From positions 1-64,000 of the forward strand of contig NZ_NKYF01000006.1 of assembly GCF_002262885.1 (NCBI RefSeq): a DNA stretch of 64,000 nucleotides, given 5' to 3'. Position numbers and translations under genes: made by a program. Below, one piece after another: positions 1 through 7,667 of this stretch. The notes beneath the pieces were generated by a model. The model was not told the origin of the DNA. It did no database searches and saw only the letters and a program-made list of their open reading frames with translations. The stretch is from Pseudonocardia sp. MH-G8. Its GTDB lineage: Bacteria > Actinomycetota > Actinomycetes > Mycobacteriales > Pseudonocardiaceae. Numbering within the stretch: position 1 is the stretch's first letter; each line of letters starts with the position of its first letter.

Positions 1-52
1 CGACCAGCGCGGCGAGCTCGTCGTAGGACGGACGCTCACCCTCGACCGGCAC
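1..52 (-). CDS. IS66-like transposase, N-terminal fragment cut by window edge
   Basis: A minus-strand frame opens at a GTG (52-50) and runs off the window start. It encodes VPVEGERPSYDELAALV. A Pro-Ser-Tyr-[DE]-Glu-Leu segment followed by a hydrophobic stretch is typical of the extreme N-terminus of IS66-family transposases, before their coiled coil. An in-frame TGA lies four codons upstream of the GTG, so this is probably the true start. Only 17 codons are visible, so the family call is tentative and nothing can be said about whether the element is intact. Confidence 0.35.
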   Translation of the reverse strand, partial: MPVEGERPSYDELAALV

Positions 53-484
53 ACCAAGATCATCTCACATGTCGATCAAGCGGCCCCGCCGACCTGACTA
101 GTTACCCCGAATTCATCCCGCCGAAATGGATCGACCCCGAACAGAAACCCCGCCGGAATCCATAGCACACGCTCCTCGACGTGGACGGATGAAGCGGGAT
201 CGCCACTCACGCTCGGCATGGTGGCGCGTCGACCCGTCCCACCGCACCCGGGTCACCGCGGCGACGGTCACGACCGCAGTGGTCACGGCGGCGCCATGGG
301 ACGAGTGCGCGCGCCGACGGCATCGCCCTGCACCGCCCGCCGGGCGAGAACGGCGATGACCGCTGCTCAGGCGCCCGTCACGACCGGGTGCATCAGGGAT
401 AGTGATCACGGTCAGGGGATTGACCTGTGGTGTGTGCCGGGTCACTCTGGGTCCCCCACGGTGTCGAGGAGAGGGACGGTCCAG
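53..484. other. Intergenic stretch, no convincing gene
   Basis: Open frames exist on both strands here, but they look like the usual by-products of high GC: runs of Arg, Pro and Ser with no domain pattern. The only signal I see is the ribosome binding site GAGGAGAGGG near 465-474, which serves the STAS gene that follows. An 8-bp GTGATCAC palindrome lies near 400-408. Confidence 0.5.
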
Positions 485-898
485 GTGTTCCGAGCCGAGG
501 TCAACTGCCATCCGGGCGACGGGTACGTCGCCGTCCGGGTGGCCGGCGACGTCGACACGGGCACCCGCGCCGAGCTGGCCGCCGCCCTCGACCGCGCTGT
601 GGGCGCCGACGCGCTGACCATGGTGGTCGACCTCAGCGGCGTGCGGTTCTTCGCCGCGGCCGGCGTGCATTGCGTGGAGCTCGCCGTCGGCGCGGTCGAG
701 GCGCGCGGTGGCGCGGCCCACCTCGTGTGCCCCCGCCCCGGAGCGGCCTGGCGGGTGGTCTCGCTGCTCGGGCTGCACCAGCAGTGGCAGGTGCACCAGG
801 ACGTGGCCGGCGCCGTCTCCGGCGTCGTTGCCGGGCACCTCGCCCACCAGCTCATCCCCCGGCAGCGGCCCGCACTGCAGCAGCCGCGCACCGGCTGA
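485..898 (+). CDS. STAS-domain protein (anti-sigma factor antagonist-like) lacking the usual phosphoserine
   Basis: This 137-residue protein is a single STAS domain like SpoIIAA/RsbV anti-anti-sigma factors, which bind an anti-sigma kinase and so release a sigma factor. The N-terminal strand pattern (VAVRVAGDVD), the DLSGV loop (49-53) and the helix after it fit the fold. In the family the loop continues as F-x-D-S-x-G, with the Ser phosphorylated by the partner kinase; here it reads FFAAAG (55-60), so both Asp and Ser are Ala. The GTG at 485 is chosen because GAGGAGAGG lies about 11 bases upstream; a GTG at 461 is possible. No kinase or sigma gene is adjacent. The protein may be constitutively active or a non-phosphorylated scaffold (inference). 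Confidence 0.75.
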   Translation: MFRAEVNCHPGDGYVAVRVAGDVDTGTRAELAAALDRAVGADALTMVVDLSGVRFFAAAGVHCVELAVGAVEARGGAAHLVCPRPGAAWRVVSLLGLHQQWQVHQDVAGAVSGVVAGHLAHQLIPRQRPALQQPRTG

Positions 899-988
899 AG
901 CCACCGGGCCTGCCCTCCGGCCGTACCGTTCCCGCGGGCAGCCGCGGTCGCGGCGAGCCGAAGAGGCGGCGATGGCGACGGAGGGCCG

Positions 989-2011
989 ATGAAGGTCGAT
1001 GCGATGCTGCGGGGCACCGGGCTTGCCGAGCTGGCCGCCGAAGCGCGCGAGCGGGAAGCCGCGGGTCTCGACGGGCTGTGGAGCTACGAAGGCCCCCACG
1101 ACCCGTTCCTGCCGCTGATGCCGGTGGCCGAGCACACCTCCCGGGTGGCGCTGGGCACCGCGATCGCCGTCGCCTTCGCGCGCAACCCGATGAGCACCGC
1201 CTACGTCGCGCACGACCTGCAGGTGCACTCGGGAGGGCGCTTCCTGCTCGGGCTGGGCAGCCAGGTCAAACCGCATGTCGAGCGCCGCTTCGCGATGCCG
1301 TGGAGCCACCCGGCACGGCGGATGCGCGAGTACGTGCAGGCGCTGCGCGCGATCTGGTCGGCCTGGAACGACGGCGAGCGGCTCGCGTTCCGTGGCGAGT
1401 TCTACTCCCACACCCTGATGACCCCGTTCTTCACGCCCGCACCCAGCCCGTACGGGCCGCCCGCCGTGTACCTCGCAGCCGTCGGCGACCAGATGACGCG
1501 CGTGGCGGGTGAGGTGTGCGACGGGCTGCTGCCGCACGCCTTCACCACCGATCGCTACCTGCGCGAGCACACGCTGCCGGTGCTGGAGGAGGGGCTCGCC
1601 GCAGGCGGGCGCTCCCGTGCCGACTTCTCGATCGCCCTCTCCGGTTTCGTCGTCTCCGGCACGAGCGAGGAGGAGATGGCCGTCGCGGCGCGCGGCGTGC
1701 GCGAGCAGATCGCCTTCTACGGCAGCACCCCGGCCTACCGCCCCGTGCTGGAGCTGCACGGGTGGGGTGAGCTGGGCGTCGAGCTCAACCGGCTCTCCCG
1801 CGGCACCGACCCCGAGCGGTGGCGGCGGATGGGCGAGCTGGTCGACGACGAGGTGCTGGGCACCTTCGCCGTGGTGGCGGAGCCGGACCGGCTCGGCAAT
1901 GCCCTGCTCGCCCGGTTCGACGGGATCGCCGACCGCTTCACCCCCTACGCCCCCTACCCCCACGACGACACGCTGTTCGGCCCGGCGACGGAGGTGCTGC
2001 GGCGGGGGTGA
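989..2011 (+). CDS. LLM-class F420-dependent oxidoreductase
   Basis: A 340-residue luciferase-like monooxygenase (bacterial luciferase TIM-barrel fold). The order LAAEAREREAAGLDGLW, a GTAIAVAFARNP strand, then GGRFLLGLGSQVKPHVERRF matches the actinobacterial subgroup that uses coenzyme F420 rather than FMN. Members catalyse hydride transfers on unknown substrates, and the sequence does not reveal this one's. The ATG at 989 follows a GGAGGG about 7 bases upstream. The gene lies 90 bp after the STAS gene and may be read with it. The family is secure, the substrate unknown. Confidence 0.85.
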   Translation: MKVDAMLRGTGLAELAAEAREREAAGLDGLWSYEGPHDPFLPLMPVAEHTSRVALGTAIAVAFARNPMSTAYVAHDLQVHSGGRFLLGLGSQVKPHVERRFAMPWSHPARRMREYVQALRAIWSAWNDGERLAFRGEFYSHTLMTPFFTPAPSPYGPPAVYLAAVGDQMTRVAGEVCDGLLPHAFTTDRYLREHTLPVLEEGLAAGGRSRADFSIALSGFVVSGTSEEEMAVAARGVREQIAFYGSTPAYRPVLELHGWGELGVELNRLSRGTDPERWRRMGELVDDEVLGTFAVVAEPDRLGNALLARFDGIADRFTPYAPYPHDDTLFGPATEVLRRG

Positions 2012-2078
2012 CACGCCGCCGGTTGGGATCACTCCACAGGGGGAACAGAGCCCTGTCCGGACCTGCGGAAGGATCCCC

Positions 2079-2258
2079 ATGCTCGCCGTCGTCGCTGCCG
2101 TCCTGTTCGGCCTCGCCCTCCTCTTCGAGCTCGCCGGGATCTCCGTCCAGGTGATCACGAGTTCGCTGCTCGTCACCGCAGGCCTGCTGTGCCTCGCGCT
2201 GTACTTCGCCGGCGTCGGCTCGCGGCAGGTGACCTACCGGCGCCGCACCCGCCGCTGA
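2079..2258 (+). CDS. Small membrane protein, 59 residues
   Basis: A short frame with a good ribosome binding site (GGAAGGA, 2067-2073) encodes two hydrophobic segments, MLAVVAAVLFGLALLFELAG and VITSSLLVTAGLLCLALYFAG, followed by a basic tail (YRRRTRR). It is probably a two-helix inner-membrane protein with a cytoplasmic C-terminus. Small proteins of this shape are common and unnamed in actinomycetes. It follows the luciferase-like gene by 67 bp, on the same strand. Function unknown. Confidence 0.65.
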   Translation: MLAVVAAVLFGLALLFELAGISVQVITSSLLVTAGLLCLALYFAGVGSRQVTYRRRTRR

Positions 2259-2277
2259 CCCGAATCCGCTGTGGGCC

Positions 2278-3129
2278 CTACCCCCGCCAGCTGAACCGCG
2301 GCTCGTAACCCAGCACGCGGCGGGCCTTGTCGATCGACAGCATCGTCTCGTGCTCGCCGAGCTCCCGGGTGACCGGCACGCCGGGGTAGACCTCGGCGGC
2401 GAGGTCGGCGCTGCGACGCGACATGACGCTGTCGGCGTTCGCGATCACGAACACGTCGACGCCCGTGGCCTCGTGCTCCAAAGCCCGGCGGACGGCCTGG
2501 GCGCCGTCTCGGCCGTCGATGTAGGCCCACAGGTTCCAGCGCCGCAGCTGCGGGTCGGCGTCGAACGCCGGGAAGCGCGCGTAGTCCTCGGGGTCCATGA
2601 CGTTGGAGAACCGCAGCCCGATCATCTTCAGCTCCGGCACCCACCGGCAGAAGTGCCGCGCCATCTCCTCCTCGAGGCTCTTCACCAGCGAGTACGTGCT
2701 CTCCGGGCGGACCGGGTACCCCTCGTCCACCGGGATGTAGGGCGGGGCGGTGTCGAACGGGAGCCCCAGCACGGTCTCGCTGGAGGCCCAGACGATGTTG
2801 CGGATGCCGGCGGTGCGCGCGGCCGCGAACACGTTGTAGGTGGCCGTGATGTTGTTCGAGAACGTGGCCGCGTTGGTGGTGAGACCCGGCGCGGGGATGG
2901 CCGCGAGGTGCACGACCGCATCCAGGCCGTCGTGCCGGTCGTCGACCGCGGTGAGGGCTTCGACGACCTGCCCGTGGTCGGTGAGGTCGACGCGCACCGA
3001 CACCGCCGCCGCGGAACCCGGGTCCGGGACGCGATCGAGCGCGACCACCCGGTAGCCGTGTTCCTGCAGGTGGTGCACCACGTGGCGCCCGAGCTTCCCG
3101 CTGCTGCCGGTCACGGCGACTGTCGTCAT
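2278..3129 (-). CDS. NAD-dependent epimerase/dehydratase family protein
   Basis: A 283-residue extended short-chain dehydrogenase. The N-terminal Rossmann motif TGSSGKLG (residues 7-14) binds NAD(P), HLAAIPAP marks the fourth strand, and the catalytic Tyr-x-x-x-Lys is seen as YSLVK. The protein ends soon after GYEPRFSWRG, the expected C-terminus for sugar-nucleotide-type epimerases. Its substrate cannot be deduced; similar proteins act on nucleotide sugars, uronic acids or lactones. It is convergent with the small membrane protein gene, leaving 19 bp between stop codons. Confidence 0.85.
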   Translation of the reverse strand: MTTVAVTGSSGKLGRHVVHHLQEHGYRVVALDRVPDPGSAAAVSVRVDLTDHGQVVEALTAVDDRHDGLDAVVHLAAIPAPGLTTNAATFSNNITATYNVFAAARTAGIRNIVWASSETVLGLPFDTAPPYIPVDEGYPVRPESTYSLVKSLEEEMARHFCRWVPELKMIGLRFSNVMDPEDYARFPAFDADPQLRRWNLWAYIDGRDGAQAVRRALEHEATGVDVFVIANADSVMSRRSADLAAEVYPGVPVTRELGEHETMLSIDKARRVLGYEPRFSWRG

Positions 3130-3200
3130 CTCACGTGCATATCACCCGACAGGGGCGGGTCGGCGCACCCGCTGGATGTGATGCGCGTTATTCTCGTGTC

Positions 3201-3257
3201 ATGCGTAACGCCCTCGCCCTCGCCCTCGCCGCGGCCGTAGTGCCGCGCGTCGGCTGA
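3201..3257 (+). other. Possible 18-codon leader peptide
   Basis: An ATG frame encodes a peptide rich in Leu, Ala and Val (core NALALALAAAVVPRVG) ending at a TGA 80 bp before the small protein at 3338. It is followed directly by an inverted repeat. Placement and composition resemble amino-acid leader peptides used in attenuation, but no clear ribosome binding site precedes it and the downstream gene is not a recognised biosynthetic enzyme. Treat as a hypothesis. Confidence 0.3.
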
Positions 3258-3258
3258 A

Positions 3259-3301
3259 CCAGGCCGCCGGCGCGCCGCGCCCCCACGCACCCGAGGCCTG
3301 G
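3259..3301 (+). promoter_or_regulatory. Inverted repeat in the leader of the 3338 gene
   Basis: CCAGGCC (3259-3265) and GGCCTGG (3295-3301) form a perfect 7-bp stem around a 29-base GC-rich loop. It begins one base after the stop of the possible leader peptide. A U-tract is absent, so it could be an attenuator or part of a 5' UTR structure. Confidence 0.3.
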
Positions 3302-3337
3302 CTCGGCCCCCACCCTCCGTGGAACTGGAGCCGAACA

Positions 3338-3613
3338 ATGTCTGTTCTCGATCACTCCCCCCGCACCACGTGGTCCCCACGCCTGCAACGCCGCCGCGAG
3401 ATCGTCACCACCGGCGGGATGCAGGGTGTGCTCGACATCGCCACCGCACTGCGCGCCGAGGGCTTTCCCGTGCGGGAGTTCGCCGTCGAGGTCCGCGACG
3501 GGGTCCCCTACAGCTCGGTGACGTGCACGGTCTCGCTCACCGCCGCCGAGTGCGCCTGCTTCGCCGACCGCCTCGGCGCCGTGCCGGCGGTCATCTCCGT
3601 CGAACCCTGCTGA
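3338..3613 (+). CDS. Small conserved-looking protein, possible ACT-like fold
   Basis: A 91-residue protein whose second half reads FAVEVRDGVPYSSVTCTV, then a helix-forming stretch, then LGAVPAVISVEPC. Strand-strand-helix-strand ending in 'vp-V-isVe' recalls ACT-like regulatory domains, which sense amino acids; this is inference from the pattern only. The N-terminal part (LQRRREIVTTGGMQGVLDIATALRAEG is split here as RRREIVTTGGM and ATALRAEGFP) holds a basic helix. A weak purine-rich site (CTGGAG) precedes the ATG. The gene stands alone with a long, structured 5' region and is convergent with fprA. I do not recognise a specific function. Confidence 0.6.
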   Translation: MSVLDHSPRTTWSPRLQRRREIVTTGGMQGVLDIATALRAEGFPVREFAVEVRDGVPYSSVTCTVSLTAAECACFADRLGAVPAVISVEPC

Positions 3614-3662
3614 TACCGGCGGCACCCTCGCGCGGGGGTCGCGGTCCAGGTCGCGGTCCAGG

Positions 3663-5033
3663 TCACGGGGTGGTGGTGGCTCCGTGCGCCGCGTCCAACA
3701 TCTCGGCCAGCTCCGCCACCTTCACCCGCTCCGCGCCGCGCGTCCCGCCACGCCGGACCTCCTCGGCGTCCAGGCGCAACCACGCCGACCAGTCCACCGG
3801 CCGCTGCCCGTGGGCGGTCAGCGTGGCGCGCAGCGCGGCGGGCTCCGGGTGCGCCGGCGCGGGGAGGCCGGGCAGGTCCTCCAGCAGCGCGGCCACGGTC
3901 TCCACGGCGTCGGCCTTGTTCGTGCCGATCACACCGGTGGGCCCGCGCTTGATCCAGCCCGTGACGTACGCGCCGGGCACCGGCTCGCCGTCGCACACCA
4001 CGCGGCCGCCGTCGTTCGGCACGGTGCCGGTGGCCTCGTCGAAGGGCAGCCCGGGGATCGGCTCGGCGTCGTAGCCGATGGCCCGCACGACGAGGCCGAC
4101 GTCGATCCTCTCCTGCTCGCCGGTGCCGACCACCCGGCCGTCGACGATCTCGTTCCGCTCGACGACCACGCCGCTCACCCGGCCGTCGGCGCCGACGATC
4201 CGCACCGGGGAGCGCAGGAACCGCAGGTGGATCCGCCGCGGCTTGCCCGCGGGGGCGGCGACCTGCCACTCGGCGAGCATGTCGAGCATCTGCCGGTGCC
4301 GCCGGTCCTCCGGCTCCTCGACGCCCGCCGCGAGCAGCCCGTCGTCGTGCACGAACACGTCGGCGTTGGCCAGCTCCCCGATCTGGCGCAGCTCGGCCGG
4401 GGTGAACCGGATGTGCTGCGGGCCGCGGCGGATCAGCACGTGCACGTCGCGCACGGCGCTCCCGCGCAGGACGTCGAGCACGGGGTCGGGAACGTCCGTG
4501 GCCGCCATCTCGTCGGGGGTCTTGGCCAGCACGCGCGCGACGTCCAGCGCCACGTTGCCGGCCCCGACCACCGCGACGCCCGGGTGGTCCAGCACCGGCC
4601 GCAGCTGCGTGTGGTCGGGGTGCCCGCAGTACCAGCTGACGAACGCGCCGGAGCCCAGCGACCCGGCCAGCTCCTCGCCGGGGACGCCCAGCGCGCGGTC
4701 CACCGAGCTGCCGGTGGCGTGCACGATCGCGTGGAAGTGCTCGCGCAGCACGTCGAGCGGCACGCCGCCCTCCCCCACCCGCACGCCGCCCAGGAACTCG
4801 ACAGCGGGGAACTCGGCCTCCGCCGGCTCGAACGGCTGCTGCAGGACGCGGATGACCGACTTCATCTTCACGTGGTCGGGGGCCACGCCGTAGCGCACGA
4901 GGCCGTACGGGGCGGGCAGCCGGTCGAGCACCTCGACGCTCATCGGCTCCCCCGCGGCCAGCAGCGCGGCGGCGGCGTACAGCCCGGACGGGCCCGCTCC
5001 GATCACCGCGACCCGGGCCTGTCGCTGCTGCAT
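3663..5033 (-). CDS. fprA: Ferredoxin-NADP+ reductase, FprA type
   Basis: A 456-residue flavoprotein that moves electrons between NADPH and ferredoxin, often to feed cytochromes P450. The FAD-binding motif VAVIGAGPSGLYAA lies near the N-terminus, followed by PYGLVRYGVAPDH, characteristic of the adrenodoxin-reductase/FprA group. The NADP-binding GAGNVALDVAR lies near residue 180, with RRGPQHIRFTPAELR after it. The C-terminus carries GYVTGWIKRGPTGVIGTNKADA, also typical. Length matches the family (about 450-460). It ends 50 bp from the small protein at 3338 (convergent). The P450 at 12,849 is a possible client but is not linked. The 291 bp upstream, to the GlxA-type gene, shows no gene. Confidence 0.92.
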   Translation of the reverse strand: MQQRQARVAVIGAGPSGLYAAAALLAAGEPMSVEVLDRLPAPYGLVRYGVAPDHVKMKSVIRVLQQPFEPAEAEFPAVEFLGGVRVGEGGVPLDVLREHFHAIVHATGSSVDRALGVPGEELAGSLGSGAFVSWYCGHPDHTQLRPVLDHPGVAVVGAGNVALDVARVLAKTPDEMAATDVPDPVLDVLRGSAVRDVHVLIRRGPQHIRFTPAELRQIGELANADVFVHDDGLLAAGVEEPEDRRHRQMLDMLAEWQVAAPAGKPRRIHLRFLRSPVRIVGADGRVSGVVVERNEIVDGRVVGTGEQERIDVGLVVRAIGYDAEPIPGLPFDEATGTVPNDGGRVVCDGEPVPGAYVTGWIKRGPTGVIGTNKADAVETVAALLEDLPGLPAPAHPEPAALRATLTAHGQRPVDWSAWLRLDAEEVRRGGTRGAERVKVAELAEMLDAAHGATTTP

Positions 5034-5324
5034 GTGCTCATCTCCTGTGGTGGTGGAGTTCAGTCCGGGAAGGGACCGAGCGGCGCGCGCCGCCCGACGG
5101 AGGAGGTCACCCCCTCTGGCCGGCCGGTGGACCGGGGCGTCGGTGGCGCGGCGCGGGGAACGGTGGCGCCTGCGTGACGCGTCAGGGGGCGGCGGGCGCG
5201 ACGATCTGCGGGCGCGGCGCCTCCGGCACCGTCGGTGCCCGCACCCTCGGTCACCCCACCGACCCTAGACCTCCGCACCGCCCCGGGCCCCGGATCGGCG
5301 CGGTCCCGGATCGGAAGCATCGGA

Positions 5325-6290
5325 TCAGCTGCCGGCGAGGGCCGTGCGAGTGGCGAAGGTGCGCCGGAAGTCGGCCGGAGCCACCCCGACGACCTTGCGG
5401 AAGTGGTGGCGCAGCAGCGCGCCGCTGCCGAAACCGCAGCGCTGAGCCACCTCGTCGATGCCGAGGTCGGTGTCCTCCAGCAGCCGCTGGGCCCGCAACA
5501 CCCGCTGCAGGGTGAGCCAGCGGTGCGGGGTGGTGCCGGTCTCGGCGACGAACCGGCGGGCGAAGCTGCGGTCGGACATCCGCGCGCGCCGCGCCAGGTC
5601 GGAGACCGTGTGCTCGATCTGGAGGTTCTCCACGACCCACTCCAGCACCGGCGCGAGCCCGTCGGCGCGGCACTGTGGCACCGGCTGCTCCACGAACTGC
5701 CGCTGCCCGCCGTCACGCTGCGGGGGCACGACCATCCGGCGCGCGATCACGTTGACCGCCGCGCTGCCCAGCTCGCGCCGCACGACGTGCAGGCACGCGT
5801 CGATGCCCGCGGCCGTACCGGCGCTGGTGACGAGGTCGCCGTCGTCGACGAACAGCACGTCCGGATCGATGCGGGCGCGCGGGTACCGCTGCCTCAGGTC
5901 GTCGACGTTCATCCAGTGCGCGGTGCACCGCCGGTCGTCGAGCAGCCCCGCCTCGCCGAGCACGAACGCTCCCGAGCAGACGGCGAGCATCGTGCTGCCC
6001 GACGCGGCGGCGTCGCGCACGGCGTCGAGCACCTCGTCGGGGAACTCCCGCATCCGGGTGGCCGAGACCGCGACGAGGTCGGCTCCACGCAGGCCCTCGA
6101 GCCCGTAGGCGGGCACGACCTCACACCCGACGGTGCTGGACAACGGCTCCCCTGCCACCGGCCCGCACACCCGCAGCTCGAACGGGGGCAGGCCCTCCGC
6201 GGTGCGGTCGATCCCGAAGACCTCGGCGACCGTGCCGAACTCGAACGGCGAGACCTGCGGGAGGACGAGCACGGCGATCGTCGAGAGCAT
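5325..6290 (-). CDS. GlxA/FtrA-type AraC-family regulator with DJ-1/PfpI domain
   Basis: A 321-residue regulator with an N-terminal amidase-like DJ-1/PfpI domain (residues 1-170) and a C-terminal AraC DNA-binding domain (about 215-310). The nucleophile-elbow region AVCSGAFVLGEAGLL keeps the Cys, but these domains usually sense ligands rather than catalyse. The double helix-turn-helix includes VSDLARRARMSDRSFARRF and IDEVAQRCGFGSGALLRHHF. Regulators of this kind control amino-acid, glutathione or formaldehyde-related genes, often a neighbour. The divergent small membrane protein at 6376 is the obvious local target, and the shared 85-bp spacer contains repeated TGGCAG motifs and a palindrome. 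Confidence 0.88.
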   Translation of the reverse strand: MLSTIAVLVLPQVSPFEFGTVAEVFGIDRTAEGLPPFELRVCGPVAGEPLSSTVGCEVVPAYGLEGLRGADLVAVSATRMREFPDEVLDAVRDAAASGSTMLAVCSGAFVLGEAGLLDDRRCTAHWMNVDDLRQRYPRARIDPDVLFVDDGDLVTSAGTAAGIDACLHVVRRELGSAAVNVIARRMVVPPQRDGGQRQFVEQPVPQCRADGLAPVLEWVVENLQIEHTVSDLARRARMSDRSFARRFVAETGTTPHRWLTLQRVLRAQRLLEDTDLGIDEVAQRCGFGSGALLRHHFRKVVGVAPADFRRTFATRTALAGS

Positions 6291-6303
6291 GGGAACCAGT
6301 CTA

Positions 6304-6357
6304 TGGCAGGATTTTGACTAGAGGGGTCAGTTCCGCCACTAGTGGCAGCATATTTGC
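6304..6357. promoter_or_regulatory. Probable operator between the GlxA-type regulator and the divergent gene
   Basis: Two direct half-sites, TGGCAGGATTTTGAC (6304-6318) and TGGCAGCATATTTGC (6343-6357), share TGGCAG-x-AT-x-TTG at a 39-bp offset. A perfect 12-bp palindrome GCCACTAGTGGC (6335-6346) overlaps the second. AraC-family proteins normally bind direct repeats, so these are plausible sites for the adjacent regulator. The whole spacer is AT-richer than its surroundings. Confidence 0.5.
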
Positions 6358-6375
6358 GGGCGGAGACTTAGCGCC

Positions 6376-6555
6376 ATGACCACAGCGATCATCCTCCTGC
6401 TCGTCTTCACCGCCCTCCTCACCCTGTCGATCGTGCGCCCGGCCCGCCTCCCGGTCCTCGGCCTCCCGACCGTGGAGAAGGACCGTGACCGCGCACGACA
6501 ACTCGCCGAACTGCGCGCGTTGCCAGGATCCCGCGCGCAGCTCCCGCCGATCTGA
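6376..6555 (+). CDS. Small single-helix membrane protein, 59 residues
   Basis: The ATG at 6376 opens a frame with one hydrophobic segment (AIILLLVFTALLTLSIV) followed by a charged stretch VEKDRDRARQLAELRALPG that is probably a short cytoplasmic helix. It starts 85 bp from the divergent GlxA-type regulator and shares its operator region, so it may be that regulator's target. No family recognised. It ends 9 bp before the stop codon of the convergent AlkZ-like gene. Confidence 0.5.
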   Translation: MTTAIILLLVFTALLTLSIVRPARLPVLGLPTVEKDRDRARQLAELRALPGSRAQLPPI

Positions 6556-6564
6556 TCCCGACGT

Positions 6565-7611
6565 TCAGGCGTGGAATGCCGCCAGCTGCTCCGCCTCCTC
6601 GGCCAGTTCCCGGCCGACGGAGGCGGGCAGCCGGTGGAACGGCTCGCAGCGCACCGCGCCGTCGGCGTAGCGCCAGGTGCCGGCCACCTGCCCGTGGACG
6701 AGGAACGTGGGCACCGACTGCGGGATGCTCCGTCCGAAGATGCGCGGCCGGTACTCCTCCGGGAGGATCTGCGCGCGCCGCACGTGCACCAGCAGGTTGG
6801 CGTCCCACTGCCCGAGGAACCGCACGGGAGCCGGCGTGTCGGCGGCAGGCAACGGCGCGTCCGGCACGTCGAGCAGCTCCCCGCCCGTCTCGCTGCGAAA
6901 GCGGCGCAGCTCCAGGCGGGCGAGCACGGCGCGCGCGGCCCTGATGCTCCAGCCGCAGAACGAGGCGACGTCGGCGGCCGAGGCTGGGCCGAACGCCCGC
7001 AGGTAGCGGGCGGCGAGCAGCTGCGCGGCCTCCTCGGGGTCGGCGGTCGTGCGCGGCACCGTGTGCTCGGCGAGCCCGTAGACGTGGGCGCGCGGGGTGC
7101 TCCAGGTGCCCGCGGGTGGCACGCGCACCAGATCGAGCCACAGCTGTACGCCGGACCAGAGCTCGCGCGGGTAGCCGTCGGCGACGAGCCGCTTCTGGAT
7201 CTCGGCCTGCTTCAACGGGCCCGCGGCGAGGTGGCCGCGCACCGCCGACGCCACGACCTGCATGTCGAACTCACCGGCCCGCGGGCCCGTGCGCCGCCAC
7301 CACTCCCGGCGCGCCTCGCGCACCGCCTCCGTGAGCGGCCAGTAGTCGGGCGCCGCGACCATGTGGATCGTGCAGCGCATCATCCAGGCCTGCACGATCC
7401 GGCCGTCGAGCAGCGCCTCGGTGAGCATCTCGCGCCGGAACCCGGCAAGGCGTGACCACAGCCCGACGTAGCCCGACGGGGCGTACTGCGTCTGCAGCCC
7501 CGCGGCCTGCGCGACGACCTGCTCCGGACCGGCCGTGGAGCGCTCCAGGAGCAGCTGCCTCGCCAGCACCGCACGGTTCAGCTCCCGGGTGGACAGCACG
7601 CGCTCGGCCAT
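6565..7611 (-). CDS. Winged-helix (HTH_42) protein, AlkZ/AlkX-like DNA glycosylase family
   Basis: A 348-residue member of the HTH_42 family, which includes AlkZ, a glycosylase that unhooks interstrand DNA crosslinks, and YcaQ/AlkX. The start MAERVLSTRELNRAVLARQ and the segment GLQTQYAPSGYVGLWSRL fit the family. Glutamines 40 and 42 form a Q-x-Q motif in the place where AlkZ has its catalytic Gln pair. Other hallmarks are FCGWS and the later VRFLGQWDANLLVH. The ATG at 7611 is used, as longer frames upstream have no family similarity. Many actinomycete members have no proven activity, so repair of alkylation or crosslinks is inference. It may also be a transcription factor. Confidence 0.75.
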   Translation of the reverse strand: MAERVLSTRELNRAVLARQLLLERSTAGPEQVVAQAAGLQTQYAPSGYVGLWSRLAGFRREMLTEALLDGRIVQAWMMRCTIHMVAAPDYWPLTEAVREARREWWRRTGPRAGEFDMQVVASAVRGHLAAGPLKQAEIQKRLVADGYPRELWSGVQLWLDLVRVPPAGTWSTPRAHVYGLAEHTVPRTTADPEEAAQLLAARYLRAFGPASAADVASFCGWSIRAARAVLARLELRRFRSETGGELLDVPDAPLPAADTPAPVRFLGQWDANLLVHVRRAQILPEEYRPRIFGRSIPQSVPTFLVHGQVAGTWRYADGAVRCEPFHRLPASVGRELAEEAEQLAAFHA

Positions 7612-7667
7612 GGCTGCAGTCTGCCGCTCGCCCCCGACAGTCCCGTCGCCCGACCGGGCGGGACGGG

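Noticed and set aside
113..2176. A 687-codon open frame on the minus strand opposite the STAS and luciferase-like genes
   Set aside because: Composition is Arg/His/Gly/Pro-rich with no domain pattern, and both opposite genes are clear families. It is the third-position mirror expected in very GC-rich DNA.
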